Source: Varanus komodoensis (Eukaryota; Chordata; Lepidosauria; Squamata; Varanidae). Taken from it: a stretch of 64,000 nucleotides of DNA. Location of the stretch: positions 10,109,908 through 10,173,907 of the forward strand of contig NW_025336598.1 in NCBI RefSeq assembly GCF_004798865.1, written 5' to 3'. The notes under the pieces are model-generated. The model saw only the letters and a list, made by a program, of their open reading frames with translations. It was not told the origin of the DNA and did no database searches. Positions within the stretch are counted from its first letter, which is position 1, and every line of letters starts with the position of its first letter. Of the stretch, positions 11,140 to 23,639 are shown piece by piece. A program made the position numbers and the translations under genes.

Positions 11140-12240
11140 CAAATTAGGTCAAAGCACAATCTACAAAGTTTAAAGATGTTGGACAGAGTACAAGGTCTTC
11201 AGACTGGTAAGACTTCAAAGTCAGCACCATGTCAGTCTCCCCAGAGAGAACTATTCAATGCCAGAGCACCCGAGAAGACCCTTTTTCAGGACACCACCCA
11301 TCTTACCTTCAAAGCCAGAGACTCAAGTGGAAGACCTCTAAGGGTGGACTAAATCCAGGGAGATGGCCATGGTCCTAAGCCATTTTTGGTGTTAAAGGTT
11401 AAAACCATCCTTTTGAGTTGGGGCTGGAAACTGACTGGTGCAGTTGCTCCATTTGCCCATGTCCCAGTCAACAGTCTAGCTTTTATATTTTGCAAAAACT
11501 GAAGTTAACATGAGGTTTTCAAAGGTGGAACAATGTGCAACACACTGCAGATGTCTACTCTAGAGAGGACCAGGGTATGGTTACCTCTGATCTCTGCAAT
11601 ATCTATCCAAGAAGAGAAACAGCCTCAGCTTCTTCAAATGCTTTGTGCCATGGGTGACACTTGCATCTTCAAACACATGGACAGAACAGGACTCCCCTCC
11701 AGTCCAAACTGGAAAGGAGTAAACTCCTATTCAGAACAGGCTGAACAACCCACCCAGATTTTCTCCATCTTTATTTAGTGGCCTTTATTCAGTGCATTTC
11801 TGGTTTTGGCCACTAGTTTTGTTTGTCTAAACTTGATATAATAGAAAAATAGAATTGGGTGTCATCAGCATATTTATGAGACTTCATTTCAAATGCACAT
11901 CTGGAAAAATGTATTCAGCAGTTTCACCATGAAAAAAAGTTTCACAGTTGTTAGAAGAGGAACAAAATAGAAACTGCAGCACCCCATTGTTTGCCTACCA
12001 TAGGAAAAAGCAGTAGTCCAAAGCACCGGCCTCTGGAAAAGGCCATGAAAACAGGAATAGCACTACAAGGCTATCATGCGACTGGTTTCCATTTTGACAA
12101 TTGGGCCAGAAAGATACTAGGATCAATAGCATTGCACTAGGTGGGAATTATGCAGTCTAACGCATCTGGAGGGTGCTAAGTTGGGAAAGGCTGGTGCAGG
12201 TTTCAAGGCCAAATCCAGGCCAGGAACAAGTCTGAAATAG
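11140..12240 (-). mobile_element. CR1/L2-group LINE fragment, RT palm to C-terminus, decayed
   Basis: Read on the minus strand it contains HKYADDTQF (near 11855-11880), the catalytic YADDTQ motif of CR1/L2-group reverse transcriptases. Further 3' it has a diverged version of the block that reads FKVLVLTYKALNGLGP in better copies, here near 11390-11430. Many frame changes make it an old copy. A half-copy of a palindromic repeat (gtctaacgcatctggagggt) lies within it at 12150-12190. It is sense with respect to LDB2. The limits are approximate. Confidence 0.7.
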
Positions 12241-12249
12241 TGAATCCAA

Positions 12250-12999
12250 CACAGAGATCTCCACCTCTAAATCTTCCCCAAACTCCTCATTGTAATCCCT
12301 GAATGGTCCCCCAAATCACTTCTGAATCAGCTCAAAATTACTTCCCATTTTACCCCTGGGTTTCTCTGAGCTCCCCTTCAGTTCTCATACGGCATTGTCT
12401 TCACAAAAAGACAGCTAGGTACATAGCAATGGCACTACAGCAACACAGAGGAAGGAAGAGCAGCTGTGGGGCACAATCAGACATTTCTCCAGAACTATGC
12501 ATAAATAGTAAGCTGTAACTTTCAAGGCACTACACTGATTATCATTCTTACTATTTACTGATTGATATAAAATGTTTTGTTGAAATACTCCTTCAACCCC
12601 CTCTATTTTGGGTGGAGAAATCTCTAAAGGTGAAAATAAAGTGCTTTTGTATAAAAAGGAAGGTTTTCATCATGGAGAATAACAGATTCATTCCAGGATG
12701 GGGACTTAAATCAGGGTGAAGGCTAATGCTATCCTTATGGGTATATCATAAAACCATGGTATTTGTTGCCTAAATCACTTGTTACTCTGATGTAAGGAAT
12801 TATTTTGCACTGATTGTAATATCAGAGGGTGGGTTAGGCTTAGAAAAGAGCAGGTGAACACTGAGAATATCTGGATGAATATCTGGAATATCACTAATCT
12901 GGAAGGGTGAATCCCACATAGACCAAGTCACATGTGATTCCAGAAAATCAAGCTTTACAATCTCTTTTATTTAAATGATTAACAGTGAATTGACTTCAG
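12250..12999. other. Intronic DNA without recognised elements
   Basis: No domain-bearing frame or recognisable repeat was found on either strand. Confidence 0.5.
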
Positions 13000-13140
13000 T
13001 GGGGCTAACTTTCTGGTAAGTGGCTACTGGATTGCAGTTTTAGGCTACAAAGTTGTACCTAGACAGAAGCTCCATTGAGCTCAGCAAGATGTACTTCTGA
13101 GCAGGCATGTACAGGATTGCACAATTAGGATGCAGTCCAG
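13000..13140. repeat. Dispersed reptile-type short repeat (TACTTCTGAG family)
   Basis: Contains a segment of the form ...gagctcagcaagatgtac followed by ttctgagcaggcatgtacag and gattgcac. Related diverged segments occur near 8920-8985, 20560-20610, 25050-25110, 29935-30050 and 34915-34980 in either orientation. Its class is unknown to me; it could be a short non-autonomous DNA transposon or a SINE. Confidence 0.5.
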
Positions 13141-15540
13141 TGCTTTTCACCCTTGAGGCAAGTAAGCCTCTGAACTTGGAAGATGCCAGGAGACCACCAA
13201 ATTGTACCCTTTGCCACATGTCTCCCTTCTTTCTAGTGTTCAATGCAGTAGATTAAAGCAAGGGCAACCATTTTCAGTGCCCCAGTTTTCCAGAGAAAAT
13301 CCTTACAGTCTCCTACTTGTTTCTTCTAAATCACCATCCTATTTCGACTTTTGCAATCCTTTTTAAAAAGACTGCCTCTGTGCGGTAGCAATAAAGGGGA
13401 CTACTGCCACATCCATGCCCCGCAACCCCTTTCCTCATCACAGATCCCTATCCGAATGGTAAATGTTGCTGAATGCCTTTAAACTACAGCATCTCTTCAA
13501 TCATAAGTCCAATCATAGATCCAGTGTGAGATGAAGCATTCTATTAAGCATTCTTTCATTTATATGAAAAGGAAACTATTATGCTCCATCTCTCAAGCCC
13601 GTTTCAGAAAGTGGTGCAGGATAGGCTGTTGCCGAGCAAATGAAAACACGATGCAGCAGAGGGGGGAGAGGCTTCGGCAGGATGAAACCGCGTGTGTGGC
13701 ATGAGGGCCGTGCCAGCAAGGGCTGCTGCTCCAGCAGTGCTCCTCTATGTATGGATTGTGGCTTTAAGCAGCAAGCAGGAGTGCTCCTAATCTCATTTGT
13801 GAAACGGAGAGGATGCAAGAGTTTGAGAAAAATATTTTATCATATTTTAGTGAACTAATAGAGAATGTTGGGATCCAGCCTACCCAGTTACTTATTTTAA
13901 GTTCTGATGATTTCAACCAGAGGGGGTTAGAGTGAAGTGTTCTGTATACTTACAAGTCCTTTCTCCTGAATGGTGCTGTTTCAAGAATAAATGTGTTCAA
14001 GACTGCAACATGAAGCACATAAAATTCTTGATTTAATGTTGCAATCCTGAACACATTTAATCATGAACCCCCATTAAAACTTTCTGTCTACCCAGTGTAT
14101 GTGTATTCCCTATGATTTTTAATTTCATGAGAGAGAGAAAAGACCTACATACAGGTATTTCCAGTTTTGAAAACATCAAAAGATCTGTATATTACTCTTC
14201 ATGATATAGAACAAAACATGACATTGACACACCAAATCTGATTTATAATATATACCCATCAAGTTAATTTGTAGCTTCCTGTGGCTAATCAGCACAGATT
14301 AAAATTCTTGCTAATCATCTTGTATAGCTGACATATATTCTGATGAGAATTCTTCTGATAGAACTAAATACATTTGTGTTATTCATAAAAAACATCTATA
14401 CATGTTCTAACAACTGATCGTCTCAGAAGGAAGATGATACAGTCCTTCTATCTATCTACATCCACTAGAAACAATAGAGTATAAGAAATGCTACTGTTTT
14501 AAGTTTCAGTGTACACTGTTGAGGTTAGTACCAGATGAAAGGCCCCAGGATGATGGCATTCTCCCCCCTGTATTTCATATGGCACATTTTGAATTTAGTT
14601 TCAAAAGCATACAGAAAATGCCTGGGTGTCCTTTCTCTGAGCTCACCCAAACTGTGCAGTGGAAGAGGCCTTTCCCTAAATATGATTTTATTGACTGATT
14701 GACAGTTCCTTCCCTGTTGACTAAATGGCAGATTTTCAGTTAAAGGAGGCTTTCCAGAAGATCATACCCCTTCTACAAAGTACCCCTTCTACAAACAATA
14801 GGATAACATACAGTTACCAGATCTAGGAATAGGTGAAAATTTCACTTAGTTTGTTTTTTGATTTTATGAAAACTTGCAACATTTGGCATTTCTTTATATA
14901 TGGATGGGAAAAATGAAGTTCAAAAAAAGCAAATGTAAGATAGACCAAAATGGATAGATTTGTCCATTCAGGCCCAGGGCTTCAAGTGCTTAGCTCTTAA
15001 GAATTAGGGCTTGAGTTCCTGTTTGTTCTGCTATATTTGTTGTGCTGAATTAATATGGCCATCTCTTTTTTCCTGACAGCTTCCCAGGCAGCCTGGCAAC
15101 ATGGTGCTCTCCATGCTTGGAACAGCTCTGCCTTGTGAATCTGGCCAATTCAGCTGGGTGAGAATTTAATTTTGGATCAAAATCTACAAATGTTGGAAAG
15201 AACTTGAGATGTATTTATTGTTTTAATGCAGCTGAAAGCAAAACTAACTCCTGAGCTACATTCCACTCATAATCCACAGGCCCATCTCCTGACCAGCCAA
15301 GCATCACTCTTAAGGAGACATCCTCGCCCTCTCTTATTGTTAGAATCCAGTGGGACATCCAATGAAACTGAGTGGAGAAAGAGAACAACAGATGAAAGGA
15401 AGGACTTCACGTGTCACATAACTAAACTATTAAATTCACCATCACAAAATGAAGTGACAGTAATAAATTTAGGCCACTTTAAAGGGAGCTGAGACAACTT
15501 AATGAAGGATGGGGCTATGAATGTCAGCTTGTCTGAACCA
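13141..15540. other. Intronic DNA without recognised elements
   Basis: Contains a short, slightly GC-richer patch at 13580-13830 with several CpGs but no recognisable protein. The frame at 15226-15492 shows no known domain. Confidence 0.5.
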
Positions 15541-15547
15541 ATATGCC

Positions 15548-16105
15548 TGTCAGGATCTAGGCTCCTCTGGGACTCCATTTGGTGACCAGAACCAAAACAC
15601 CTACCTCAGTATTTGCAGGATTGGCCCCGTAGCACCTGTATCCTGGCTCACCAGTTCACTTAAGCAGTGCAGGACTTCATGCTAACTGTGGTATGGTGCA
15701 GCCCTTGCCTGACCCTTGCTGCAAGGTATCTTGCAATGCTGTATTGCTTCAGCAATGCAGGTTTTCCTGCTAGCTGTGTTTCAGCTCCTTCATCTTGCCT
15801 GATGCAGGCTGTGGATCCTACCTTGAGACATAGCCCTGCCTTGCCCTGCCCTGCCCTGCCCTATGCTTCTGGTTCCTGACCATGCCCTATTCTGTGAATA
15901 CAACTTGCTAGTGGACTTTGAACTCCGTATTACTTTGGATTTTGTGGTCCTGGTGCCTTTGTCTTGTTTCCTACTGCCCACATACTAGCCCCTGACCATG
16001 CCGCTGCATATGAGCAGGTGGGCACTGTTATATTCTTGTTGCTGCTATGCAAATAGAATACTGGAATATAGGTCTTTGACATGATCATGGTCTTCTGTTG
16101 TTACA
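15548..16105 (+). mobile_element. Possible solo LTR remnant (tentative)
   Basis: Starts TGTCAGGATC and could end GTTGTTACA, with a CT-rich interior of the kind seen in 3' parts of reptile LTRs. No target-site duplication was visible and the right end is uncertain. A CCCTG pentamer run lies inside at 15833-15862. If real, it is an old, unassigned LTR fossil. Confidence 0.3.
15833..15862. repeat. CCCTG pentanucleotide repeat
   Basis: Imperfect run of GCCCT units (gccctgccttgccctgccct and onward). Confidence 0.8.
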
Positions 16106-16799
16106 TTTCAGCCTTAAGAGCAAATTCTGCCCTCACTGCAAGAGTAAAGGACAAGGTTCAATCTTCCCTACTGGAGTGGATGGTGACATTTTTTTATAAA
16201 GGTAAAAATAGAAGAGTGCTTTCAGTGTAGGCACTAGGCCCACTTCTCCCAAAATACAGCATTTTATGGTGAATATTTAATACTCTGAATCTGAACTGGA
16301 AGAAAAGGTGGGGTTGGAATGCTTGACTGAAATGCCAAGGCTAATGAGCTTCAAAATTAGCCAACCAGATCACCTCTGGTTCAGGTGGGGAGCTGGGGAG
16401 AGAGACTGTGGAATGTCCAAATGGAAGGCATGTGACTTCATCAGCCCTGGAGTCTGACATCAAGTCAAACAAACAGGCCAGTTAAATGTCTAGCAATCAC
16501 ACTGTCTGGCCTGCAAATAACATGAACCTCCTTGCTTGGGGTACAGGATGCAACCCACTCTGTATGGTGTGGATAGAAGGGCAATTTGGTTTGGGCAAGA
16601 ACCAACTCCTCAACTAGAGGGTCATAATTTGATTAAAGCTTCTTGCTAACAGCCTTTAAATTATCCCCTTTCTATCACAAAGCCAGTCCGGGCTGACCAG
16701 CTTTAACATAAAGATGGTAGTTAAAGTATCTCCTTGTGATCTACTGGGAAGAGACAGTTAGCAGGTCCCAGTCAGGGATATTTCTGGTGAAACAGAGGC

Positions 16800-16885
16800 T
16801 AAATTTGTTTATTAGGAAAATTCTAACCAATACGAAACATCTCTGGACGGCTTACAGAGTGATAAACAGCCAATAAATATAGCCA
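16800..16885 (-). mobile_element. LINE/SINE 3' tail fragment
   Basis: On the minus strand it reads as a gctgtaagccgtccagaga-like terminal box followed by an A/T tail, similar to the ends of the CR1/L2-group elements here but diverged. Confidence 0.4.
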
Positions 16886-16889
16886 ATAT

Positions 16890-17183
16890 AGCACCACCTT
16901 TATATTCTTTTTGGCACCAGGTGAAAACCTTTTTATTTCTCCACCATTTTAAATGTTAGGAATTTTAATCTGGTTTTAACTACTTCACAGTCACATTTTG
17001 ATTTTGCTCCTGTTTTTGACTTTGATTCTGTTTTGTTTTTATTTGTGAAATGTTATTGTTGGTTTATGCACATTTTTAATGATTGTTAATTGTTGGATTG
17101 TTTGTTTTGATTTTTTTTAAGCTACCCTGAGACGCTTTTGCATATAGGGCGGGGTATAAATATTTTAAATAAATAAATCTGCA
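16890..17183 (+). mobile_element. CR1/L2-group LINE, last codons and 3' UTR
   Basis: The first 80 bases translate as PPLYSFWHQVKTFLFLHHFKC then stop, parallel to LFVFRRQAKTFLFKRHFNC of the element at 63.9 kb. A T-rich 3' UTR follows, then agctaccctgagacgctttt, gggcggggtataaat and a taaataaat tail. It differs enough from the cggcgaatggggcggcat type to be another subfamily. Confidence 0.8.
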
Positions 17184-17189
17184 TCCCCT

Positions 17190-18300
17190 AGATTCTGCCC
17201 AGACTGATAGTATGTTGGGAACTGGATATAAGAAATATATAAAGATAATGCTGGGCTACATTACAATAATATTTTATGGTATAATGTATGTGAAGATCTT
17301 TGATCACTCAAAAGTGCAACATAAATTCCAAGTAGCAGCATTATTATGGTTAATTGTTATAATAATAGTTTTATACCACTTTTCAGTTTACAAAGCACTT
17401 TGAAGCTCTTATCTAATTTATCATGGATGAAATTTTAAATAATGAAAAGAAAAATAGGATGAACACATTTGAATATGAATAAAAGGTATATCATTGGACC
17501 ATATCATTGTGTCAATGTTTCATTTCACTGATAAGCCGAATTCTAAAATGAAATAGCAAGGCTTTGATATTCCCCGAAGTGTTACTACATTTGTCATCAT
17601 CTTCCTTTGAGGAATGTGAGAATGAATTTCAAAGTGCTGATCATGTTTCCTATAATGTCCTGTGGTGTGATGCAAAATGGGGGCAATAATTCATCAGCCA
17701 GCAGTTAATTGTTTTCACTGATGTTGCAGAGATGGTTTTGCCTATGATGTGGAAAATCGAAACAGAAGGATTATGAGAACACACACATATTTTCCCCAAA
17801 ACCAAACAGTGTCGTTTGTAAAGAAATCTGAGGTTTGATTTCAGCAAACAATTCCCTATCACCAAACGATAAATCTGAAATGGATCTGAAAAAAGTAATT
17901 TGAATTTAATATGCCCGATTATATCCTGTGTGTACTTTATCCCAAACTATAATATGCTAATTTCAATCAAGCTTTCAGGATTAAAATAGACATGGTTACA
18001 AAATATACTACAGAAACAAAGCTGTAAACAAAAAGAGGCAAACTATTAAGAACAACTACTTATCTCCCATTTGGATATAATTCTGTTTCCTCTTCTCACT
18101 CCCAATTCTCCTCCAATCTACTAGAGAGAATTTCTATAAACAATTTTGAAATTGGCACATGTCATGTATTCCCCAGAGTAATCTGCTTCAGAGAGTGAAG
18201 CTTTCAGGGACAGACAACTCCTGCAAGGTTTTTCAGAGGACCTGGGAACTAAGATAGTCCTAGGTTCTCATGAGCAATGCCTTTAGAATTATCCCCTCAA
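17190..18300. other. Intronic DNA without recognised elements
   Basis: AT-rich sequence with no domain-bearing frame or recognised repeat. Confidence 0.5.
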
Positions 18301-18890
18301 AAGGCAGAGACCTCAGCTTCTGAGGCCGATAGGGTGCCAAGCCACCACCTACAACACTGGTGATGGTGACCAAGAAAAAGATCACCCATGCGAAACTCCT
18401 CATGAGTAGTCCTGTGTCATGAGGGCTTCTTAAACAAACCTCTGATGTGACTCAGCTGAGTTTTGGGTAAGGCTCTGGAAGTTCCAACATATAAGCTTTA
18501 ATTGGAGACTCATATCACTTACCTCACCACCTAGTGCCTTGCCTTTCTAACCTTGTTTTTTCACTGACCATCTGTACTGCTTACCCTTGAGCTCCTGCTG
18601 GACTCTTCTCTTTGGACAGTATCTTTACTGGACTGCTTACCTGAGCTTTGACCTTGGACATGCTTCAGATCCTTCTCTTGGAACTCTCCCTGTTGAGCTC
18701 TTAACCTTGTCTGTTTACTGACTACTCTTGCTTAAATTGTATTCTCGCTGAACTGACACCTCTGTCTTAATCTTTAGTCTATTGTCATCTTGTAACTGCT
18801 TTAATGCTAACCCAGCCATAGCAGGACAGCACGTGGGCAGCAGTTTTTCAGTTTGGTGCCTTCCCCTTCTCTACAACTTTCTAACGATTA
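18300..18890 (+). mobile_element. CT-rich LTR-like segment (weak)
   Basis: A long pyrimidine-rich stretch with repeated ctt-gac-ctt-gga motifs, resembling the 3' part of some reptile LTRs. Ends and target-site duplication were not identified. This is only a suggestion. Confidence 0.2.
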
Positions 18891-18921
18891 ATGCACATTA
18901 GTGCATATTTGCTGTTGTCAC

Positions 18922-20020
18922 ATGCTGTCAACTCACGTTTGACTTACAGCAACCCAATTAATGAATGCACTCCAAGATGTCTTGCCTTTCACAGCCTTGA
19001 TCAGTGCTTGTAAACTCAAGGCTATGGCTTCCTTGATGAAATCGAGCCATCTGGTCATCTCCTCTTTTTCTGCCTTCAACATTTCCTACCCTGTTTGTCT
19101 TCACTGAGCCTTGCCTTCTCATGAAGCGCTCAAACATGACAGCAACAGTTTTGTCATTTCTACTTCCAGGGAAAGATCTGGTCTAGGAACCACCTGTTTA
19201 TCTTCTGTTGGTCCATGATATTCACAAAGCTCTCTTCCAGGATAGTTTGAATGCATCAATTTTCTTCCTGCCAGCACTCTTCCTTGCTCAGGTGTCACAC
19301 ACAGTCTTTAAACGTCTTGGCTACAGTCACCATTAGAATTGTTGACTGAGTCAAGGTATGCAAACCTTTCACAATTTCAATTTCTTCACTGTTGATCTTA
19401 AAGTGCTATCATTCTTCCACAGCATTGATTTTTGTTTTCTTAATGCTCTGCTGCAATTCTACTTTAGTGTTTTCTTCTGTCACTTTCATCAGGAGTTGTG
19501 TTTCAATTCACTGCTGCTTTCTGTCAATAATAGGCATATCTTCAGTTTTTTTCTGTCAATTTTCACTCCTGCTTCCTCTGATCCTAATCCAGTTTTCCTT
19601 ATGTTCTGCATACAGTTTCAGCAGATATGGAAATAAAATGTATCTTTGTCTGATGACTTTGCCTACAGGAAACCACTGTTCTTCTGCATTCTGTCCCTAA
19701 TAGTAGCTTCTTGGCCATGATGCAGGTTATGCATGAAAAAAAATCGAATAGTGAGGCACACCCATTTCATTCAGGGCCATTCATAGTCTTCTTGTTATCT
19801 CCACAAAGTCTCTGATTTATGGAGACCCTATGAATTAATGCACTCCAAAATCTCCTGTCCTTAACATTAGGTGATATGCAGACTAGCCCACTTACATGTG
19901 CAATAAGATCTCAAGTGCCTCTTTTTTCTTCGAATCCAGCTTGCACAGCACACATTTCTTGCTTTGTCTAGGATAAATTTCTTAGTTGTAACACCTTGAA
20001 CATCACTTTGCTTGCATGGG
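18922..20020 (-). mobile_element. RTE-like LINE fragments, antisense, rearranged
   Basis: The plus strand reads as the antisense of an RTE-type LINE related to BovB. The 3' end is at 18922 (catgctgtcaactcacgttt). The RT carboxy half follows (near 19100-19400) and then a segment up to about 19740 (tagcttcttggccatgatgc). A second antisense 3'-end piece starts near 19795 (ttatggagaccctatgaatt), and a piece from the RT amino-terminal side lies at 19930-20020 (tttgcttgcatgggaaatta). The order of pieces is not that of one intact element. Frames are strongly decayed. Confidence 0.65.
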
Positions 20021-20029
20021 AAATTAACT

Positions 20030-20556
20030 GAAATGACTCCTCGTGAAAGTGAAAGAGTGGGTGTGATGCATGGGTGTAAAAGTTGGACAATGAAGATAGC
20101 TGACAAGGACAACATTGATTCATTTGAAACATGGAGGATTTTAAAAATACTTGGGACTAATGATAGGATGAGCAATGGGATCTAGATCAGAACAAGCCAG
20201 AACTTTCCCTGGAAGTAAAAATGACAAATTTTTTGTTGTAAGCTACCCCGAGGCTTCGGCGAATGGGGCGGCATAAAAATGTTTTAATAAATAAATAATA
20301 AAATAAATAAAACTGACAATGACGTAATTTGAGCACATGATGAGAAGGCAAGACTCACTGGAGAAGACAATTATGCTAGGACAAGCCGAAGGCAATAGAT
20401 GAAGAGGAAGACTAACTAGGAGATGGATGGATTCCATAAAGGGAGACACAGACTTGACTTTCCAAAAGTAAGGCTATCAAGAAGAGGACATTTTAGAGGG
20501 CGCTCATTTATAGGGTTCTCATAACTTGGAGATGACTTGACGGTATGTAACAACAA
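20030..20556 (+). mobile_element. RTE-like LINE 3' part, sense, split by a LINE tail
   Basis: Reads MHGCKSWTMKIADKDNIDSF near 20070, the counterpart of GCESWTIRKAE in BovB. It continues after an 85-bp insertion (20228-20313) with gcacatgatgagaaggcaag near 20330 and ends with cttggagatgacttgacggt near 20530, followed by aacaacaaa. This is the sense-oriented partner of the antisense pieces at 18.9-20.0 kb. Confidence 0.7.
20228..20313 (+). mobile_element. CR1/L2-group LINE tail inserted in an RTE-like LINE
   Basis: Has agctaccccgaggcttcggc and cggcgaatggggcggcat, then aataaataaataataaaata. Only the last 85 or so bases of the LINE are present. It interrupts the sense RTE-like piece between gtaaaaatgacaaa and actgacaatgacg, so it inserted later. 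Confidence 0.85.
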
Positions 20557-20614
20557 ATTCAATGGGACCTACTTTTGAGTGTACATTTATAGAATTACAC
20601 TATCAGCATAGTTT

Positions 20615-23600
20615 AAGTATCATATTCAAAACAAATTCAAAGCTTTAAATTGTTTTTGCTGGAATATTTATCAGTAATTTTAGACACTACAACTCAATCG
20701 CATACAGTCTCCATACAGCATTTAATTTTTTTTGGATGGGGGATGAATATGCTAAAACTGTTAGTTTACTAATTTTAGCACAGCTGAACAGCAGTATGTA
20801 TAATTCTATGCATTTCCTAGGGATAATCAAATACATTTTTTTAGACTTGATTAGTGTTTTGTCCTTTCCAGTTTCTGAATGTAACTTGCATTCTGGTCAC
20901 TCTTTATAATTACTTTAATGAAAAAATAGAAAATTTTTCACTGAAAAATGTAATGGTGGAAATTTTTCACATTTTCACAGAAAATGCCCTCCTGCCTCAT
21001 CAGTGTTCTTAGTTCAGTAATTCTGGATTGCATTTGAATTGGTTCAGAATATACATTTTCTACACATTCATGTCAAGTTTTCATACTTTTAATGACACTC
21101 CTGTAAAACAATTATGTTGATAAACACATAGCTGAACAAAAGATGAATTTCCATTTGTATCTCGCTGAAGTTTTAGCATATTGTAAGTCTCTCCTACAAA
21201 ATGAGTCTTTGGATTGCTGGTGCATGATTGCTTATCTCAGGGATGCTGAGCCTTTTTCATTCTGAAGGCTGTATTCCAATTTGGGAAAGCTTTTGCAGGC
21301 ATTGCAAGAGGGAGTTTCCCCGTTGGCAGGGATAAGGGCATGAGGGAAGACCAAGGACAGAAAACAAAGTGAGCGGGCTAGATGTAATTACTATCAATTT
21401 AATGTGTCCTCGTTCCTCATATAAAACACAGCTCAGTTATACACAAGTCTATCCTAGAGTGGGCCCCAGTGCCTAGCTCTCATGCCTGTAAAGGCCCAGC
21501 AAAATTCTATTCTCAGTTGTAACAAAATTCCTCAGCCAGGGAATGAAGGACCAGGGGAAACTGCAACTCCTGCTTCCCACGCACAACATCAAGTCAAACA
21601 GGAGACCAGCACGGCTCATCTACTGTCCACAGAAGGATCGGGATGCCCACTTTGCATGCTCTGGCAGAAACAGCACCTGGCTCTAACTGTCCTGGAACTG
21701 TGGAAGCTGAGAAAAGCACATTCTGGCTCCCTTCACTGGGGCCATCCACAAAGGAGGACCTGCTTGGTCTATAAACTATATTTAAATCCCCATCTTTAGG
21801 TCACCATCCACCTTGTTCTGGCATTGAATAACTGATCTCCTGCCTCTTCGCCTTCCTGCTCTACTCCCCTCTCCTTGTGTATCTTGTCATTTTAGTTTTA
21901 AGCCTGACAGCAAGGTCTGACTCCCCTCTCTCTTTTTAAGTGATCTGAACTGCTTTAAGATGCAATACGTATGTGGAAAGTGGGATTAAAAGGGTAGCAG
22001 AAATAAATAAGAAGAGGAAGAAGCAGCAGTTCATGGGTTGGATGAATATACCTGAGGAGTGCATCTGACCCTAGGCAGGAGTCTCCCCATCCCAACCGTA
22101 GCTGAATGCTCTTCATATAAGCATTCTCTCCATGCAGAAAGTTAGCATCCTGGTGAGAAGTACCTGATACACTGGGTTCTTATGTATACAGAGGGTTTAA
22201 AAATGTGGCAAGGAGGGGGTGGATTTATGTGTCTTCCTCATTTGACCCTCACCCCCTTGTTTCAGCCCTTAGTGGAATAGTACAGAAAGTAAGCTAGAGA
22301 GTTGGTAAGCTAACAGAACTTAATGAACAGCTCATCTGAAAGGTTTTTGTTCTTAGTTTACATTTTCTAGAAGAGATCATTTATGGTGTTACCAATACCA
22401 AAACAGCCACAAACAAATGTGAATTATTAAATTATATTAGAAACTAAAGTCATGTAAACTGTACACGCATTTTGTTAAACACCCTACTGTTAAACCTGTA
22501 GACTGTGTTGGAGTTCCTACTGAGATGTTATTAAATACGGTAGACGGCTTCTGCCCCACTGTTCTGTTTACATCTAGGGGAGCCATTAAAACACCTCTGA
22601 GATTTACTCCAAGCACTTTGGAAACAAATTTTGAAAGAGCTACTTATGAGATAGCACACAGCTTAGCAGTGCACCTTTAATGAATGACATTTATTATAAA
22701 ATATTTCAGCTTGAATTCAGTGTATGAGGGGGTCAGTAGAAAAGTAGATATACTAAAAATGGACCACAAAATAATACTTCAAAATGATGTTGAGGAAATA
22801 ATGCTGGTGAAAGCCTGAAGAGTTTTGCTAAGGCTACTAGGACGCTGCATACCCCAAAGTTGTCTTTGGAGTTCACCTGAATTGAAATTCAAAGATAATG
22901 AGTGGAGGGTGAAGTATCTGAGGAAAGACAAAGCTAGGAAAAATTATCTGACCAGTTCTGCATATTAATTGCTTATTGCAGGATTTTCTTCTCCAGGAAA
23001 ATCTATGACAAAAATGGGATGGCAGGCTCCTCATCTGAAAAATGTTAAGGGAAGAGAGCAATTTTGGTCAAGTCTAGGAATTTGGAGCTAGGGAAAATAT
23101 TTTCCAATTCCTACATCCTACCCATGATACTACAGGGGCTGGTGATCAGAAAATATCAGAACAGTGTATTAGCGGGGTGGGGAGCGCCATACAAACTCCT
23201 ACCACTTGAATGGCACTGTTTTGCACCAAATAAAGGAGAGACACACAAGAAAAGCAGTAAATAAATCTTCCCATGTCATAGGGAGTAGAAACAACAAATT
23301 TCAAGAAGAAATTAATTGATATTTGTCCAGCTGAGTAGGATAGATAGCAATGCAATGATCAGAACCTGCAGTCGGGAAGCTTTTTGATACAGGAACGCTA
23401 GCCTTCAAACATTTATTTCCATGTTATTACACCCCTGCTATGACCACCGCCACTGCCAGTTGAGTTAGAAAAACACGAGGAGGGCTGTACGAACAACAGT
23501 AGGGTGAAAAATTTGACCTTGTCTTCATTCTTTAATGAAAGTGAATGAGCAAAGGATGTGGCAATCCTAGAAAACAGGGTTGGTCGTGAGATTAAGCACT

Positions 23601-23635
23601 AGGCAATCTATACAATCTTCCTGGACCTAGATATA
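20615..23635. other. Intronic DNA, mostly unassigned
   Basis: No exon or domain-bearing frame was recognised. At 21235-21400 a segment (gagcctttttcattctgaag and onward) loosely resembles a DNA-transposon-derived reptile repeat, but too weakly to call. Confidence 0.45.
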
Positions 23636-23639
23636 AGAA

